64,000 nucleotides of DNA from Ziziphus jujuba (taxonomy: Eukaryota > Streptophyta > Magnoliopsida > Rosales > Rhamnaceae), in assembly GCF_031755915.1 (NCBI RefSeq), contig NC_083388.1, positions 10,043,001 to 10,107,000 of the forward strand. The letters are read 5' to 3'. The position numbers and the translations under genes were made by a program. The notes under the pieces were generated by a model that was given only the letters and a program-made list of their open reading frames with translations, did not search any database and was not told the origin of the DNA. Below are positions 38,960 to 52,699 of the stretch, piece after piece; positions within the stretch are counted from its first letter, which is position 1, and every line of letters starts with the position of its first letter.

Positions 38960-41900
38960 ACACGTGGGGTGATCAAACTTCAAACCATTGAGGGAGTTAA
39001 AAAAAAAAAAAAAAAACAAAAAACAAAAAACAAAAGAAAGGGGGAATAAAACCACTTTATTATTAGAATCAAACTAATTTTATAATTATAAAAGATTAAG
39101 TTTGAGTAATATGGTAAAATGTTCTTTGTAGTTATACTATTGAAATCAAACTAATTTTATAGGTAAAAAGATGCCATGATGTAGAAATATATTTTAAAAG
39201 AAAAATTATTTAACGTGTTCCATATGATCCTCGTTCAATTAAGTTATACATTTTCTTTATTAAAAAAATTGTAAATAATTTAATTTAGTATTTAAATATA
39301 ATTTTGAAAAGCTGAAAATATTTTAGCTTCAACAAAAAACTGACCATACTAATAAGTTATTTTATATTCATAAGTTTATAAATGTCTTGACAACTTTATA
39401 AAAAAGATTTATGTTTTAAATAACTTAACATAAATATTTTATGTCGTATTAGCAAAAACATACCATATATTTTTTGTAATATACAAATAATAATATTATT
39501 ATGTGAAAATAAAATCTTTTAAAACGAGACTTTAAATGCTAATAATTTAGTATAATGTAAAGTTTATTTTTATTTATAAATGGTCTAAATTAAGATCATA
39601 ATTTTTTATGACTAAATAGAACTTATTCCATTAGAGGATATTATTATAAAAAAGGTTTTATTGTAATTAATCACCAACAATAATAACCCAACTTTTATTT
39701 TTAATTTCATGCTTAGAAAATATTTACCAATAAGACTCCGATTAGACAATGGTAAAGTTTATGGAAATTTATAAAGTGATGACTTCTGTTTGTATATTTA
39801 TTTTGAAATGGAAAAATATAGGATCAATAAATTAAGTTCCTACCTATTTGAGAAAATATATGAAAAAATTATTCTCACCTATTTAAATGTTATTTTACAA
39901 ATCCTATAAAAATAGTTTTAGCTTTCTTTAAAACACAAATTTATCCTTAATTTATTATATTAATTTAATTACTATAAGTTTTAACTGTCCTATTATTTAC
40001 AAAACAAAATAAAACAAAATTTGTTTTTCAATAAACGAATTTTTCAAAAATTAAATTTTGAAAATCAACCTTCCTCTAAATGTTAATATTTCCAAAACAA
40101 GACTTAAAGTACTGTAAAATTCTAATGTTAAAATTTTGATATTTTCCAAAGAGAATAGAAAGTATTGTAGAATTCTAGTGTTAAAGAATATCCGTTGAGA
40201 AAGAGATAAAAAAGGAAATAGAAACTGTCCTACCATAGAAAGCGAAATATTTGATGTTTCAGGAATTTTCTTCCAATTTTTAATGAAAGATATAATAATA
40301 AAAAAGTATCTAGCACTGTCACAATCTCAAATCTCAATTAGGATTTTAGTTTTGAAATCATTAATGATGTGTCACCTATGCTGATTTGCCATATTATCAT
40401 GTGGTATATTATATTTATAGGAAAATATTTTACATATATATATATATATAAATATAAAATTTAATTTTTCTTTTTAAAATTAACTATCCATTTATTATGA
40501 AAGATATAATGATGTGATAAGTACCAAATTAGATTTTCATTTTCAAAATTATTAATGAAATTATTAACAATGTATCATCAATCACACACACCATTACCCA
40601 AACATGACTTTATATTGTATATGTATGTGATGTGTCCATTATATTATTACTATAAATAAGCAATAAGAATGCATCTGTCGACATAAAATGCACCAATCAT
40701 GTTTTTTACTTTTTATTTAATTGAGTCGGGGCAGCTTATACTGGATTTATCATATAATTTATGAAGTGCCACTCTGTAATTCCCTCCAATCATGTTTTAT
40801 TAAATTAATATGCACGCTTAAGAATGCTCCAAAATTGGAAATTTTCCAAGAAAGTAGTCGTCATCGACTGTTATTAATTTTAGGAGAAAAGTCTGCTTTG
40901 TTTTTCTTTCATGATTTTTTTTTTTTTTCTTTTTGGTAAAGTTCATTGTTTTGTCTTTTGCAAGTTAAGAAAAGTTGTACAAATCGCATACCAGCTGTTT
41001 GTTTTATTTTTCCTCACAGCTGTTTGTTGTATTTTTTTTTTCACAGCTGAAAGTTGAATCTTCCTTTCTACCTTCTCACAAAACCATATTGCATTTTGAA
41101 AAGATTTTCTGTAATATTTAACAAAAGGAAGGTCTACAGCACCATCTTTTCTAAAAACTTAAGCTGACACAGAAGATAAACTTTTCAAAGTTTAATAGAT
41201 TTCTCCTTTCACGTATCATTTTTTTGTTTTAAAACCAAAAAAAAAAAGAAAAAAGAAATACAAGCTCCCGTGAGTTGGATTTTTATACATTAATTTAACA
41301 GGGAGTGTCTCTTTTCTAGAAAAATATCAATAATATATTCACCAAAAAGAAAATATCAATAATATAATAAAAGATTATAAATTTATCATGAAGATTCTCA
41401 TAGGCCCACCATAGGAATCATCCAATAAACATAAAGAAGGAAACGTTATGTGCAGGCTACCTAGATTCTCATTATGCCCACAAATCACTGTTTTGATGAT
41501 TTAATACATTAAATCTCTCATGGTAAAGGTCAATGCAATACTTACATATGAAAAACAATTCTCAATGTCCAAGAAAAGTGACCAAAAAATAAAAAATGTT
41601 CAAGAAAAGTTTGTTCCCTGGCAAACACAAAGTTTATTAAACCACAATGCAGTATCATTATTATCAAAAGTTTGAACTCGGTGATAGGTGAATTGGGATT
41701 TGGTTTTACACTCTTAACGGAGATATATGAAGTTCTAAATTGTATTTTAGATCCAGGGCTAAGATCAGTTTAGCAATTTATAATAGTCAAGTGTTTTGAG
41801 TTTTCAGCTGGTTGGTCACAAAAAGAAATTAAAATAAAGATGATTGGATTTTCAAACGCTGGAAAAAAAGTGTCTTGCTATGTAGGATATCCACAGAATT

Positions 41901-43600
41901 AGCATGTGGCTGGCTATTGCTTGCCGGTGTAACCAATACTTTGCTTTGAACTCCCATTTTCAGCAAACATTCAACTGAATAAAGCAAAATCATCATCTGG
42001 ACTGTTTGGTTTGCCAGTAAAAAGGAAACTTTACGAGAAAGTATATTCTTTTTTTTTTTCCCCTTTTTGGAGGAATTTTAAGTCTTTCTTTACCTCTGTA
42101 TTTGTGGACTATTGCTTATAATTTATGTAGCTTTTTAAGGTATTGCAAACCATCTATGCTTTTCTAATATTGATCAAAGATAGCCATCACAATCTATCTG
42201 CAGGTTCTACATGTTCTTGCATGTATATAGATAGAGAAAACTTCCATATATAACAAGAATATGAATGGAGGACTTCGTTTCATACATATTAATCATCTCA
42301 ATTTAAATTATTTTTCTATTTTTTTTTAAAAACAGTTTAATGACAAAATTATTATTATTTTAAATAATAATTTCGAATTTGAAATCCAATATATATATAT
42401 ACATATATATTTTCATGCATGTATTACTATGTTTAAATTTATTATAATTTATATAGTGTGGTGTTTATTTGGTTGTATAATAAGAGATATTTATCTACTT
42501 GCAAGTAATTAAAACAGGCGCAATTCAATTAATTTTGTTTTTGACTATTCTGCCTTGAAAAATGCTTTTCGTCACAGTTTGTGCTACAACATAAATTATG
42601 TTACATAACTTTATTTCCGTACATCAAATCATATGTAAAAATGTAATTCATTATATTGGTCTATTGTGTGAAAACACATAACTAGCTAACTTCTTTTTTT
42701 CTTAATATATGATTGAATTATAATAAAAATATATATGATTGAATTACCAAATGTAACGTCTGTCAATATTATATAAGAACATTGGTCAACCTAAAAGCTC
42801 TTACATTTTCTAATCTTTTTTTTTTCCCCTATAAAATAACATGCATCAAATTGAATTAATTTTCAGATATGGGGTTGCGGTCATGGAAATCCATTACAAA
42901 ATTTACAATAAACAAAAAAAAAAAAAAACAAATTTTATTAAATGAAAAAGACACAAATATTTTTTTAATTGGTCTTTTTATATGACAGATCCTTAGGAAG
43001 AAAGCAAAGAAGGAAAAAATTGAATGAACAGGGTCTTCAAGTCTTGCACTGAGACCAAGTCTTTTTATTTTTTATATTTTTGGTAATTAAAGTCTTTCAA
43101 TAGTTTTTGGCAACGACAACGCCAAAAATGGTTCATTGATGTATTCATATTGTCTATGACAAACTTGGTCAAACTTACAAAAAAAGAAAAAAAAAAGAAA
43201 AAAAACCTTTGTGGACCCCATTTAGCTTTCACTGATCAAAACAATACCACCATGCTGTGCTGTCCCTTGCAAAGGACAAAATTCACATTGTGGGTCCACT
43301 CCACATTGCCAACCGTTAGATCATGATTAATCCATTTGCTCATACATAAATATTTTTAACTTTTAAGATATACCCTAAAACATGTGCTGGCCGGTTCTGA
43401 TTAAATATTTTATATGCCATAAATATATATATATATATATATATATAATTTTTTTTTTGTATATTTTATTCAGAATTATTATAATAAAAATTAATAATAT
43501 AAGAATATATATTGCTTTCTTCCATTCCATAACCAAATGACAGTTGTACCTGAACAAGGCTTAAACCTGAAAGGAAAGAAAGAAAAGCAAGAGACTTCTT
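38960..43600. other. Long AT-rich intergenic stretch, no gene recognised
   Basis: Only ORFs below about 75 codons without domain are found, plus poly-A/T runs and TA microsatellites (about 40433, 42390, 43420). I see no transposon ends that I can pair. Confidence 0.6.
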
Positions 43601-43779
43601 TGGTGATGATTAGGATTGCCAGCTCAGAGATGAATAACCTCGCAATCACCTACATCCATTACTATTTCACTATCGTAAACCCACATGGAATCCAACCGAT
43701 TAAAGGCACATGAAGAAAGAGCCAGAGTGCCAGATGTCGATGGTTGATAGGGTGGTTCTTGGTTATTAGGAGCACTGGA

Positions 43780-44350
43780 TATTCGTCGATAATCTCTCTC
43801 CCATCTCTGTATGTGTGTGTCATTGTGGTTTGGAGGAGTTTGCTAGCGTGCGCAGGGGGAGTGATCGACGCGCCCGTGGGTTTGGAAAAGGGTAGCAAAA
43901 GAGAGGGAGATTGAGACAGTGCGCATAATAGCATCCACCATAGTCGGAGAAAAAGAGCTTCGTGTAGTCGTTTTTTCCGAACCGCTCAAGGTTGTTCTTC
44001 CCCCGTATTTGCTCGAATAAACCCAACCACTTCCTTTTTCTTCTTCTTCTTTCTCTCTCTAAAATCTCCATGGCTTTCGATTTCTGAGTTTTCTCTCACT
44101 TCCTCTCTCTTTCTCTCTCTAAAACTTTTTTTTCTTTCTTTTTTTCCCCTTTTCTTCGTTTCTGATCTGGTATTTTTTTTGTTTCTCTGTGTGTCTCTCT
44201 GATTAATTTAGTGTTTGATTTATGCATTTTTTGATTTGATTTTGTTTATGCTTTGTTTCATGAGCAGGGAAGGGATATATAATTTTTCTTTTTTAGGGTT
44301 AAGTAGTTTTTTTTTTTTTTTAAATAAAATAAAATTGCATTAAATTGAAA
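43780..44350 (+). promoter_or_regulatory. Promoter/leader region of the Rab gene
   Basis: About 570 bp upstream of the ATG is less AT-rich, with a CT-rich leader (TTCTTCTTCTTTCTCTCTCT at about 44040 and another CTCTCT run near 44110). An AG acceptor-like TGAGCAG lies at about 44268, so a leader intron is possible. No clear TATA box was assigned. Confidence 0.45.
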
Positions 44351-47300
44351 ATGGCTGCTCCACCAGCAAGGGCTCGAGCCGATTACGATTACCTTATAAA
44401 GCTTTTGTTGATCGGCGATAGCGGTATGTGTTTCCCTCTTTTATTTTTTTTATTTTTTTATTTTTTTTCTTTCTGACTCTTTTTTTAAGTTTCCTAAGAA
44501 ACAAACAGAGGCTGATTTGTGTAGATCGCATTTCTCAATCTGTTAATTATGATGATACATGCAGATGCAAATATATGTGTATATAAACATTGTAGCATTT
44601 TGGCTTTGAGATCACGCGAGGTTGGCTTTGTTCTTAGTGTTTTTGTATCTGAGATTTGTTAATTTAGGGCTTAAAACTTAAAACAAAAAAAAGGAAAAGA
44701 AAAATTGGTGTGGTGTGGATCTGATTTGAGGGCTTTTAGGGTACGTTGAGCGTTATGATTGGGATGGCTCGTAAGTCATAGCTCTTTGACTTTCTCAGGA
44801 CCGGACTTTTTAATTGTGCGGTGTCTTAGTTTTGATGCATTATGGTGAAGTTCAATTTTTCATGTCCGACTGACCAATGCTTATTTTACCGACTAATCTG
44901 GGAATCTAATGGTCATACGAAATTAGGGAATGTTTTGAGCGTCTTCAAGTTTTATGCTTTTTTTGTTTGAATTTCCAAGTTTAAGCATTCTATGAAAATT
45001 AGCATTTCTGAACTCCCATTTAAACTTTACTCGATATCTGTGACTGGGTCTTTTCAAAATTCTAACTGGTTTTCTATCATTGTTGCCAAGTGCCAGCTAT
45101 TGTGAATTTATATTGTGTAGTTGATATTCTTATCGTTAGTTAAATTATTAAACTTCTGTATCAATTGGTGCTTGTGGTTTTCTTTTCTTGGTTTTTTTCC
45201 CTTGGATGTTTGTGTTTACCATCCAATTTATTTGTAGATACTTGGATTTGAGTAAAGGTTCTTGCCTGCACATATATGTATGCAGTTACATATATGCATA
45301 TAAAATACAAACACCCTATAGAGGGGAGTGGCATCGTTTTGAATATAATAGTATCAACCTTTTTTGGAAATTAAACTTTGTATCTTTACGAGAATTTGTA
45401 TTTAGCAATATTAAATTTGTTTCATGCCTTCATTGTTAGCTGTTGTCTACATTGCAGGTGTTGGTAAGAGTTGCCTTCTTTTGCGTTTCTCAGATGGTTC
45501 CTTCACCACTAGTTTCATCACAACCATTGGGTATGTATCTATAAACTTGAGTTTTTTACAGCTTAATAGATTTTCTTCTCAAAAATTTTTATTGATCTCG
45601 TGAAATGATTCTTCCCTCTACAGTATTGATTTCAAGATTAGAACCATTGAGCTAGATGGAAAACGGATCAAGCTTCAAATTTGGGATACAGCTGGTCAAG
45701 AACGATTTCGTACCATCACAACTGGTAATTTTCCTAATAGTTTAGGGTAAATTTGATTTTTGACTTTACAAAAGATTAGAAATGGGTGCATGTCTGTCAT
45801 ACAAAAGAGATATTAATCTCCAAAGGGCCATGGTAAGGTTTATAGGTTACAAGGGCAGTTGGTCTGAAGTTGATGCATAAAATGGAAGAAGAGAGTTTAT
45901 TGCAGAACCTTTATGCCTAGTTACTGTGGGACAATAGGCATACCCTTCTTTGTTTGCAAGTTATTGTGCTTGCAAGCTGGTCGAGCTGCAGTTATTCTGG
46001 AGTTGTTGGAACCTTCAGTGCTCATCAGTTGTTGAAGCAGCAGGCAAGGTCTTGTATTGGGATAATTGGCATCCTTCTGCTGAACAGTTTTATCAAATTA
46101 TGGAGTGCTGGATTTTCAGAAGTTCTGTACTAGCTAGGAGCTGTTCAATCATTCAGTTTTCTAATATATATTATGTAGTTCATTGCCTTAAAGGGGTGGT
46201 TTTGTACTATCTGCATCATCTATCTCAGCAAGATGTGTACCATCCTTCTCATTGATATTATTGTGAATGCATGACATATCATCAGAAGAGCCTGTCACTA
46301 GGATGCTTGGATTGTGCTCAAAGATGTCTAATTCTAAGATTAGTAAATAAATAGACATCTTGTATTAAGAGGTAGGCTAGATTAAGGTATTGGTATCATC
46401 TGTTCAAACTGTTGTGCAACCTTAATACGTTTTTTAGGTCGGCCCTATGATTGATTTTGATTGCAGATATTATTTTTTTGCTTTGTCTCTTGCATTGGTT
46501 ATGTCTGTTGTAATGTCTCTGTCTTTTCTAATTCTTTTTATTTTTTATTTTTAGGGATGCCACTACAATTTTTCTTTAGATAGGTTTCTATTTCAATCAT
46601 AATTTTTCTTTAATAATTTTTTTCTCTACTTTTCAGCTTACTATCGTGGAGCCATGGGTATATTGCTGGTCTACGATGTCACGGATGAATCATCTTTCAA
46701 TAGTAATTTCCCTTTCTTTTACTGTTGCTATGTTTTCTTCAGGTCATCCATCCTTTTCTCTGGTTTGATTTATTGATGGGAATTTTTTCCTGTATGTTGG
46801 CTCAATTTTTATGTCAGTTGACAAATCTTTTTCAAATTTCAGTGTACAATTACTTAGTGCTGTTTGAGGGATGGTTGATATTGTGCAATGACTATGCAAA
46901 GAAAACTTTTCCTTGGTTATCACTCTCTTAGTTCCCTCATGGTGTTTTGTAATGACCTGGCTTCTCTTTTGTTGCAGACATTAGGAATTGGATTCGCAAC
47001 ATTGAACAACATGCTTCAGATAATGTTAACAAGATACTTGTAGGGAACAAGGCTGACATGGATGAAAGCAAAAGAGTAAGTTGCTTTTCATTATATTCCT
47101 CTGAATAATCGTGTAAAAAGTTTGTTTCTTTTATGAGTTGCTTGGCGGGGTTTATTGTGAATTGATACATATGGACTGAAGAAAAATGACTCTTTCTGGG
47201 CATCAGTTAAGAAATAAGTGATGTCCATTAATTCGGAGAGCACCTGTCCTCCCTCCCTCACCTCCTGCATGCATGAATGAGTGTTTTATTAGTACTGATT

Positions 47301-47740
47301 GTATCCTCAATTCCTTTCAGGCTGTGCCTACATCCAAGGGACAAGCACTAGCTGACGAGTACGGGATCAAATTCTTTGAAACTGTAAGTAGTGATGCATT
47401 GTGGCAACTGGTCGAGTAATGTTGTTATATACTGAAAACACTTTGTACTGCAGAGTGCAAAGACCAATCTAAACGTGGAGCAAGTTTTCTTTTCGATAGC
47501 AAGAGATATAAAGCAAAGGCTTGCCGACACAGACTCCAGGGCTGAGGTATGTTTCCTATCCCCTGCTACACTTTGGTATATGAGAAGTATAGTGTTTTAT
47601 AAAAGTTCTATATCTGCTTTTAATCTATTGAATTCTACTACTTTCGTGTACTGCAGCCTACAACAATCAAGATCAATCAACCAGATCAGGCAGGCGGGTC
47701 TGGTCAAGCTGCACAGAAATCAGCTTGCTGTGGTTCTTAA
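44351..47740 (+). CDS. RABE1: Rab8/RABE1-type small GTPase
   Basis: Eight coding exons (44351-44423, 45458-45530, 45624-45724, 46637-46702, 46978-47075, 47321-47383, 47454-47546, 47657-47740) join with GT-AG introns to 216 residues. Motifs are complete: P-loop GDSGVGKS (22-29), effector region FITTIGIDFK (44-53), switch II WDTAGQE (69-75), NKAD for guanine (128-131), ETSAK (157-161), and a C-terminal CCGS with two cysteines for double geranylgeranylation. It starts [20 protein letters not shown], as plant RABE1 proteins do. Rab8/RABE proteins switch between GDP and GTP forms and drive post-Golgi transport to the plasma membrane. The length and gene structure are those of the family. It converges with the TDBD gene, with about 0.9 kb between stop codons. 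The subfamily call is strong; the exact paralog is not determined. Confidence 0.97.
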
Positions 47741-48630
47741 GATTGACTAAATTGTTTTGTGAGGGCATGAATTCAAGCAACGCTGCTGGTTAAGGAGAAA
47801 AGAAAAAAGAAAAGAACTAATTGTATGACAATTTGATGGGTGCTTTGTAATTCTACTTGTGTTCATTCTTTTTAAAACTTTTCTAGTGTGTGAAGGTAGT
47901 TTCCTAATATGTGAGAATTTTATTTTCTGGCTAGTAGTTTCTTCTTATTCCCTTCTTTTTTCTTTTTTCTTTTATTTTTTTAAAAACTTTCTTTACTTAT
48001 TTTCAAGTACTCTGCCCGCAGGGAAAATGAACCGTTTTAATTGGTTATTATTATCTAATCTTCATTGTTTGACAACTGGTGTATTGTGATTAATTAATAT
48101 GGAAAATATCACGAATCGACTTATTCAAGAAAAAATGTGTTTCGCAGCAAACTTCTCAACTCTCAAGGACTTGTTTCAGTTGTAAAACTCCAACATTTCC
48201 TCTGGGTTTTATCGCATCTGATCTTTAAATGGAACATTCTTTTCTACTGAAACTGCAAGGTGGACATCACCATCTATATTCGTCTGTACTTGGCTCATGC
48301 CTCGTCCCAAGTAATCACCATCTATATTACAAGTGCAAGTGAAGACAATGACCTAATTCCCACAGCCAAACTTATTTGTCAAATAAAAAATTGTACATCA
48401 TGACAATTCCACATAACAGAAAGCACCCCAAACTCTCCATTCATAGCCATAGAATTCATAATTCTTTGTTTGGCACTTATTAAGTACACTGGGGGAAAAA
48501 AAAACAAAAAGAAGAAAAGAAAAAGGAAGAAGAAGACTATACACAATCTTCCATTTCTAAAAGCCTCACTGCAAATGCTCCTACAAATTCAGTACAATTT
48601 TACATTTCTAAAGCTTCACTACGAAGATCC

Positions 48631-51600
48631 CTACAGGTTCAGCTCTTCCTTTCCGTAGATACGGTGAAGTTCTCGAGTTGCTGCCTGAAATGATTCTGAG
48701 GGGAGAAAAGATTTTAAAAATTAAGGGAAGAAAAAATAAAGAGGAGGAGCACCATCAAAATTAGTAATAATAAAATAATAACGAAGAAGAAGGAGAAATA
48801 ATTACAAACAAACACAAACCACACAAAAAGCATGAAACAGAGGAGGGACCAAGGGAAAGGGAACTGAAAGCTTATAAATTATAGAAGCCAGAGAAGAAAG
48901 AAAGTAAGAGTTCAAGGAAAATTTCATTACCTTTCCAAATCCGGAAGGATTTCTGATTAATGGGTGCGCCAAAGACAGTTTGAATCGTATCAAACAACAA
49001 GCTTTCTGGGGTGCTTCTTAATTCTTGTACTATCTGATAAATTGTCTTCCCGTTCTCAAAGTAGATATGATTGTTTGGATGCTTTGTTTTGCAACCAGCA
49101 TGTCGCTCAAACTCATAAGCATTTAGTACCTTAAGCACAAAGCAAATGTCATCCAACAAGAGCTCTCAAGATAACATAGCAGGCAGAGGAATTAATAGAT
49201 GATTTACCTTCGAATAATTACATGATTGACAACCACAGAGATAGCCAGAACCTTTTATTATTCCACGAAGCTCCTTTTACAAGCAGGGATATAATTACAA
49301 GTCATTACACAGGAAAACTAATTGAAGAATATACAAGAAGTGCTGGAGCTTACCTCCCGTGTCAATGAAACGTACTTTACAGGAACACCATCAAGCATAC
49401 CAGTTGATATCAAGCTTCTGACATTTGAAGGAAAGCTGTTTGGAGCCTCTTTCTTTGATGTTTTATACTCTGGTTTATCAGGTCTTCTTTTAACTCCATG
49501 ATTTGTAACAACTGCATTGACCTTTGGTGCATCCAATTCTTTTTCATAGGCTGTTTCTGATGTCTGAGAGGATTGATGGTATAATTTATCATAGCTATCA
49601 ACTGGCCTACCAACAGAGATAATATCTTGCTCATCAGAAAATCCCCCAAAAGATATGATATCGGTATCACCTTTACTATAAGTATCTCCAATTGATATTG
49701 CATTTTCATCCCTCCTGCCATTGTTTGGACCTGCTGATCTAATATGGGCATCAACCCTGTTGTAGGTCTGTCCTGTTAATGCTACATTGGCATGCTCTTT
49801 ATCATCAGTTTGCCCTGCCAACATGAAAGCAGCTCCATTTCCTCTGTCAGGTGCCTGACCAGTGTGCAGATCTACAGTATTTTCCCTATTATAGTCAAAT
49901 TGGTTATCATTATCTTTTCTTCTTAAATTTAAATCATCCATTCCAACAGAAGATATGCTCCTTTCAGCAAAGTTGATGGGCCTTGCTGTTTCAGATCCAA
50001 ATAATCTGTCAATAAATTGATTTGGGGCTGACTGAAAGCTGGAACTGTTCTCCCATGGATTACATGCATAAGGTAATCCAGAGCTCAATTTGCCGTTTGC
50101 AGTCTGTATTGCTTGCTTCTTGTCGGGAAACAACTCTGATTCAGCAGCATCTACAAACCATTGATGGGATCGCTTTGCACCAGTTATTGAAGGATTACTG
50201 AAAGTTGCATCTCCATCAGTAACATGTCCAGACCCTTTTGACATCCAAACGCCCTTATTCTAAAAAGAATGGCAGAAACAGTAAGTGAAAAACTGCATAA
50301 TTATACCATACATGTTTCTTCAGGGAGAAGACTAATGAAAAAGAAACCATAGAGCACCTTAACCAAAACATCAAAATTGACAATGAAAAAGCAAACTAGT
50401 AAAGTCACTTGGCAATGTATGCCCATCCTTCGTAATGGTTGCATGGACCCAATGGACATCTAAGGATGTTGCCTAACAGAAGTGGTAAAGCCTCTTGGCA
50501 TTTGATGGGGTCCAAATAAATGTTTTTTTTCTTCGTATTCAACAAGTATTGCATGACTGAATAATTCAAGGAAAGGCACACTGCAGGGAGGGTCCTCTAC
50601 AAAATGAGTCATTTCACATGGTTTTTGCTCTGGCCCAGAATACAACTAATCCCACAAGGGCCACATGAGCCACCAGTAGCTGACTACAAAAATGGGTGTG
50701 TTGAGAATTCAGGGACTATAGATCTAGTTACTTGGCAATGTATGCCCATCCTTCGTAATGGTTGCATGGACCCAATGGACATCCAAGGATGTTGCCTAAC
50801 AGAAGTGGTAAAGCCTCTTGGCATTTGATGGGGTCCAAATAAATGTTTTTCCTTCGTATTCAAGAAGAATTGCATGACTGAATAATTCAAGGAAAGGCAC
50901 ACTGCAGGGAGGGTCCTTTACAAAATGAGTCATTTCACATGGTTTTTGCTCTGGCCCAGAATACAATTAATCCCACAAGGGCTACATGAGCCACCAGTAG
51001 CTGACTACAAAAACGGGTGTGTTGAGAATTCAGGGACTATAGATACATAAGATCAAGTCACACCTTACCAAGATTGAGCCATAGAATCCACATGCAATAA
51101 ATTGACTAATAAAATAAAATAACTTATGTAGCAGTATGTTGCAATATGTTACGGGCCCATTGCCAAATAGGTAATTTTGGGGAAGTGTAGACTGCAACTA
51201 GTGGTAGTGGAGTAGAATATTTTAAGTCACTGTACAAGTAGAAGAGCACCAATTTAGCATAATCCCCTGAACCAGTAGCCTGCAACTAGTCCTAGTTTAA
51301 GCCGCAGTACAACTAGGTGAGCACCTATTTGGCTTAATACCTTGGAAATAGCAGCCTGCAACTAGTCCTAATGGAGACGAATATTATAAGCAACTGTATA
51401 ATTAGAAGAGCACCGATTTATATGTTTCTAGAATAACTTTAAGCAATTAGATAGAGCTCACTACTGCCATTAATTTATGTCTGACTGCTCATTTCGAAAT
51501 TTTCAGGTAAACAAGATTCAGATTTATTTATTTATTTCTTCTGGAACACCAGAAAGATGGACCCTAAAGTAGGGCCGAGATAATAACCATTGAAAATTCA

Positions 51601-51691
51601 CTTGAAAAATTGGTATGTAGATACACTTCACTGGCAAAGAGATAGACAACGGGCTACAGAGCTCCTAAGCTTTACCAAACAAAGGAGGAAA

Positions 51692-51738
<47 letters not shown>

Positions 51739-52498
51739 TTGCCCAACCTTTATCTCTTACGAGGGTGCGGCAATATCCCAACCATCCACCAAAATATATT
51801 AGTTAGCCATCAAAGAAACAACCATCAAGCTTTTACAACTTATAGATTAAAATAAGTGAGCAATAATGAAATTATCAAATTCAAAGTACCATTCTGACAA
51901 CTCATTAACCCTTCATTCACAGTCAATTAAATTGAAGCAAAGATAACAGAATGTCGAATGTACCATTTTGCCTTTTGTGGCTCCAAGTAACCAAAAGTAC
52001 TCTGGCTCCACTTTTCACTTCCCAACTCTGATCCTCAAAACCCTATTCTTTACATTTAAACCAAGCAATGCATGGAAAAGCGAACAAATCAAAGCACCAT
52101 CTGCACCCATACACCCACAAAATTAAACATAGAGCACTTTCAATATGTAGGACAAAAAATGCACAAAATCAAAATTTTGAGTCCTCAAAACAATTCCTTC
52201 CCAAAATCGAACCCTAAGAAGCTTAAAAATTTCCAAGACAAAAAAATACAAAAAAATAAAAATAAAATAATAACAATAATAATAATAATAAAAATTTAAA
52301 ATTTCTTTTTTTAAATGGAAAAAAATAATAATAATAACTTCAAAATTCAAAGAGAAAATCAACGCGAATTTTCGACCATAAGGTCCAAAAAATAAAAAGA
52401 GAGCAAAAGCGCGAACCGTAAAAAGTGGGGAATTGACTGATTACCTGAGCGAAAACGCAAGATGAAGAGGTTATGGCCCAGTCTGCGAATCGTAACAT
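48631..52498 (-). CDS. TDBD-domain (TIFY-binding-like) nuclear protein, uncharacterised
   Basis: Five coding exons on the minus strand (52498-52445, 50259-49354, 49273-49208, 49129-48931, 48695-48631) join in frame to about 429 residues. It starts MLRFADWAITSSSCVFAQ, then NKGVWMSKGSGH. Most of the large 906-nt exon is polar and disordered, with repeated ISIGD/IISFGG/ISVGRP-like words. The C-terminal half of the TDBD fold follows: LRGIIKGSGYLCGC, SCNYSKVLNAYEFERHAGCK, then TKHPNNHIYFENGKTI, and the end ESFQAATREL. Conserved Cys/His and the GSGYLCGC motif fit the TDBD domain known from IDM1-like and NINJA-type proteins, which act in chromatin or jasmonate signalling. No PHD finger or acetyltransferase domain is present. 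Function in this subfamily is unknown to me; nuclear regulation is inferred. Exon 3 could start three bases later. Confidence 0.88.
50408..51044 (+). repeat. Tandem duplication, 2 x about 315 bp, inside intron 1 of the TDBD gene
   Basis: CTTGGCAATGTATGCCCATC begins both copies (50408-50723 and 50731-51044) and both end CAGGGACTATAGAT. They differ at only a handful of bases, so the duplication is fairly recent. I find no coding homology in the unit. Confidence 0.9.
51694..51736 (+). repeat. Poly-A run of about 42 bases in intron 1 of the TDBD gene
   Basis: An uninterrupted A run follows GGAGGAAACTT. Its length is likely unreliable in the assembly. It might be the tail of a retroposed insert, but no element body was identified upstream. 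Confidence 0.7.
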
Positions 52499-52699
52499 TT
52501 GCAGGGAAACGACGCCGTTGCAGAGAAAGGAAATTGAAAGAGAGAGAGAAAGAGAGGGTGATGTGTGAGGTGAGGAGCAGAGGATGTTTTCTCGGAAAAT
52601 TTTAAGCTGAAAGAAAGAAAAAAAATCCACACACCACACGGCCTTCTCTCTCTGCAAACTGCAAAGTCTCGGTTGATTACAGTGTGTTTTGAGAGCGAA

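Noticed and set aside
45950..46255. 101-codon ORF in intron 3 of the Rab gene
   Set aside because: It lies wholly within an intron bounded by good splice sites and has no recognisable domain.
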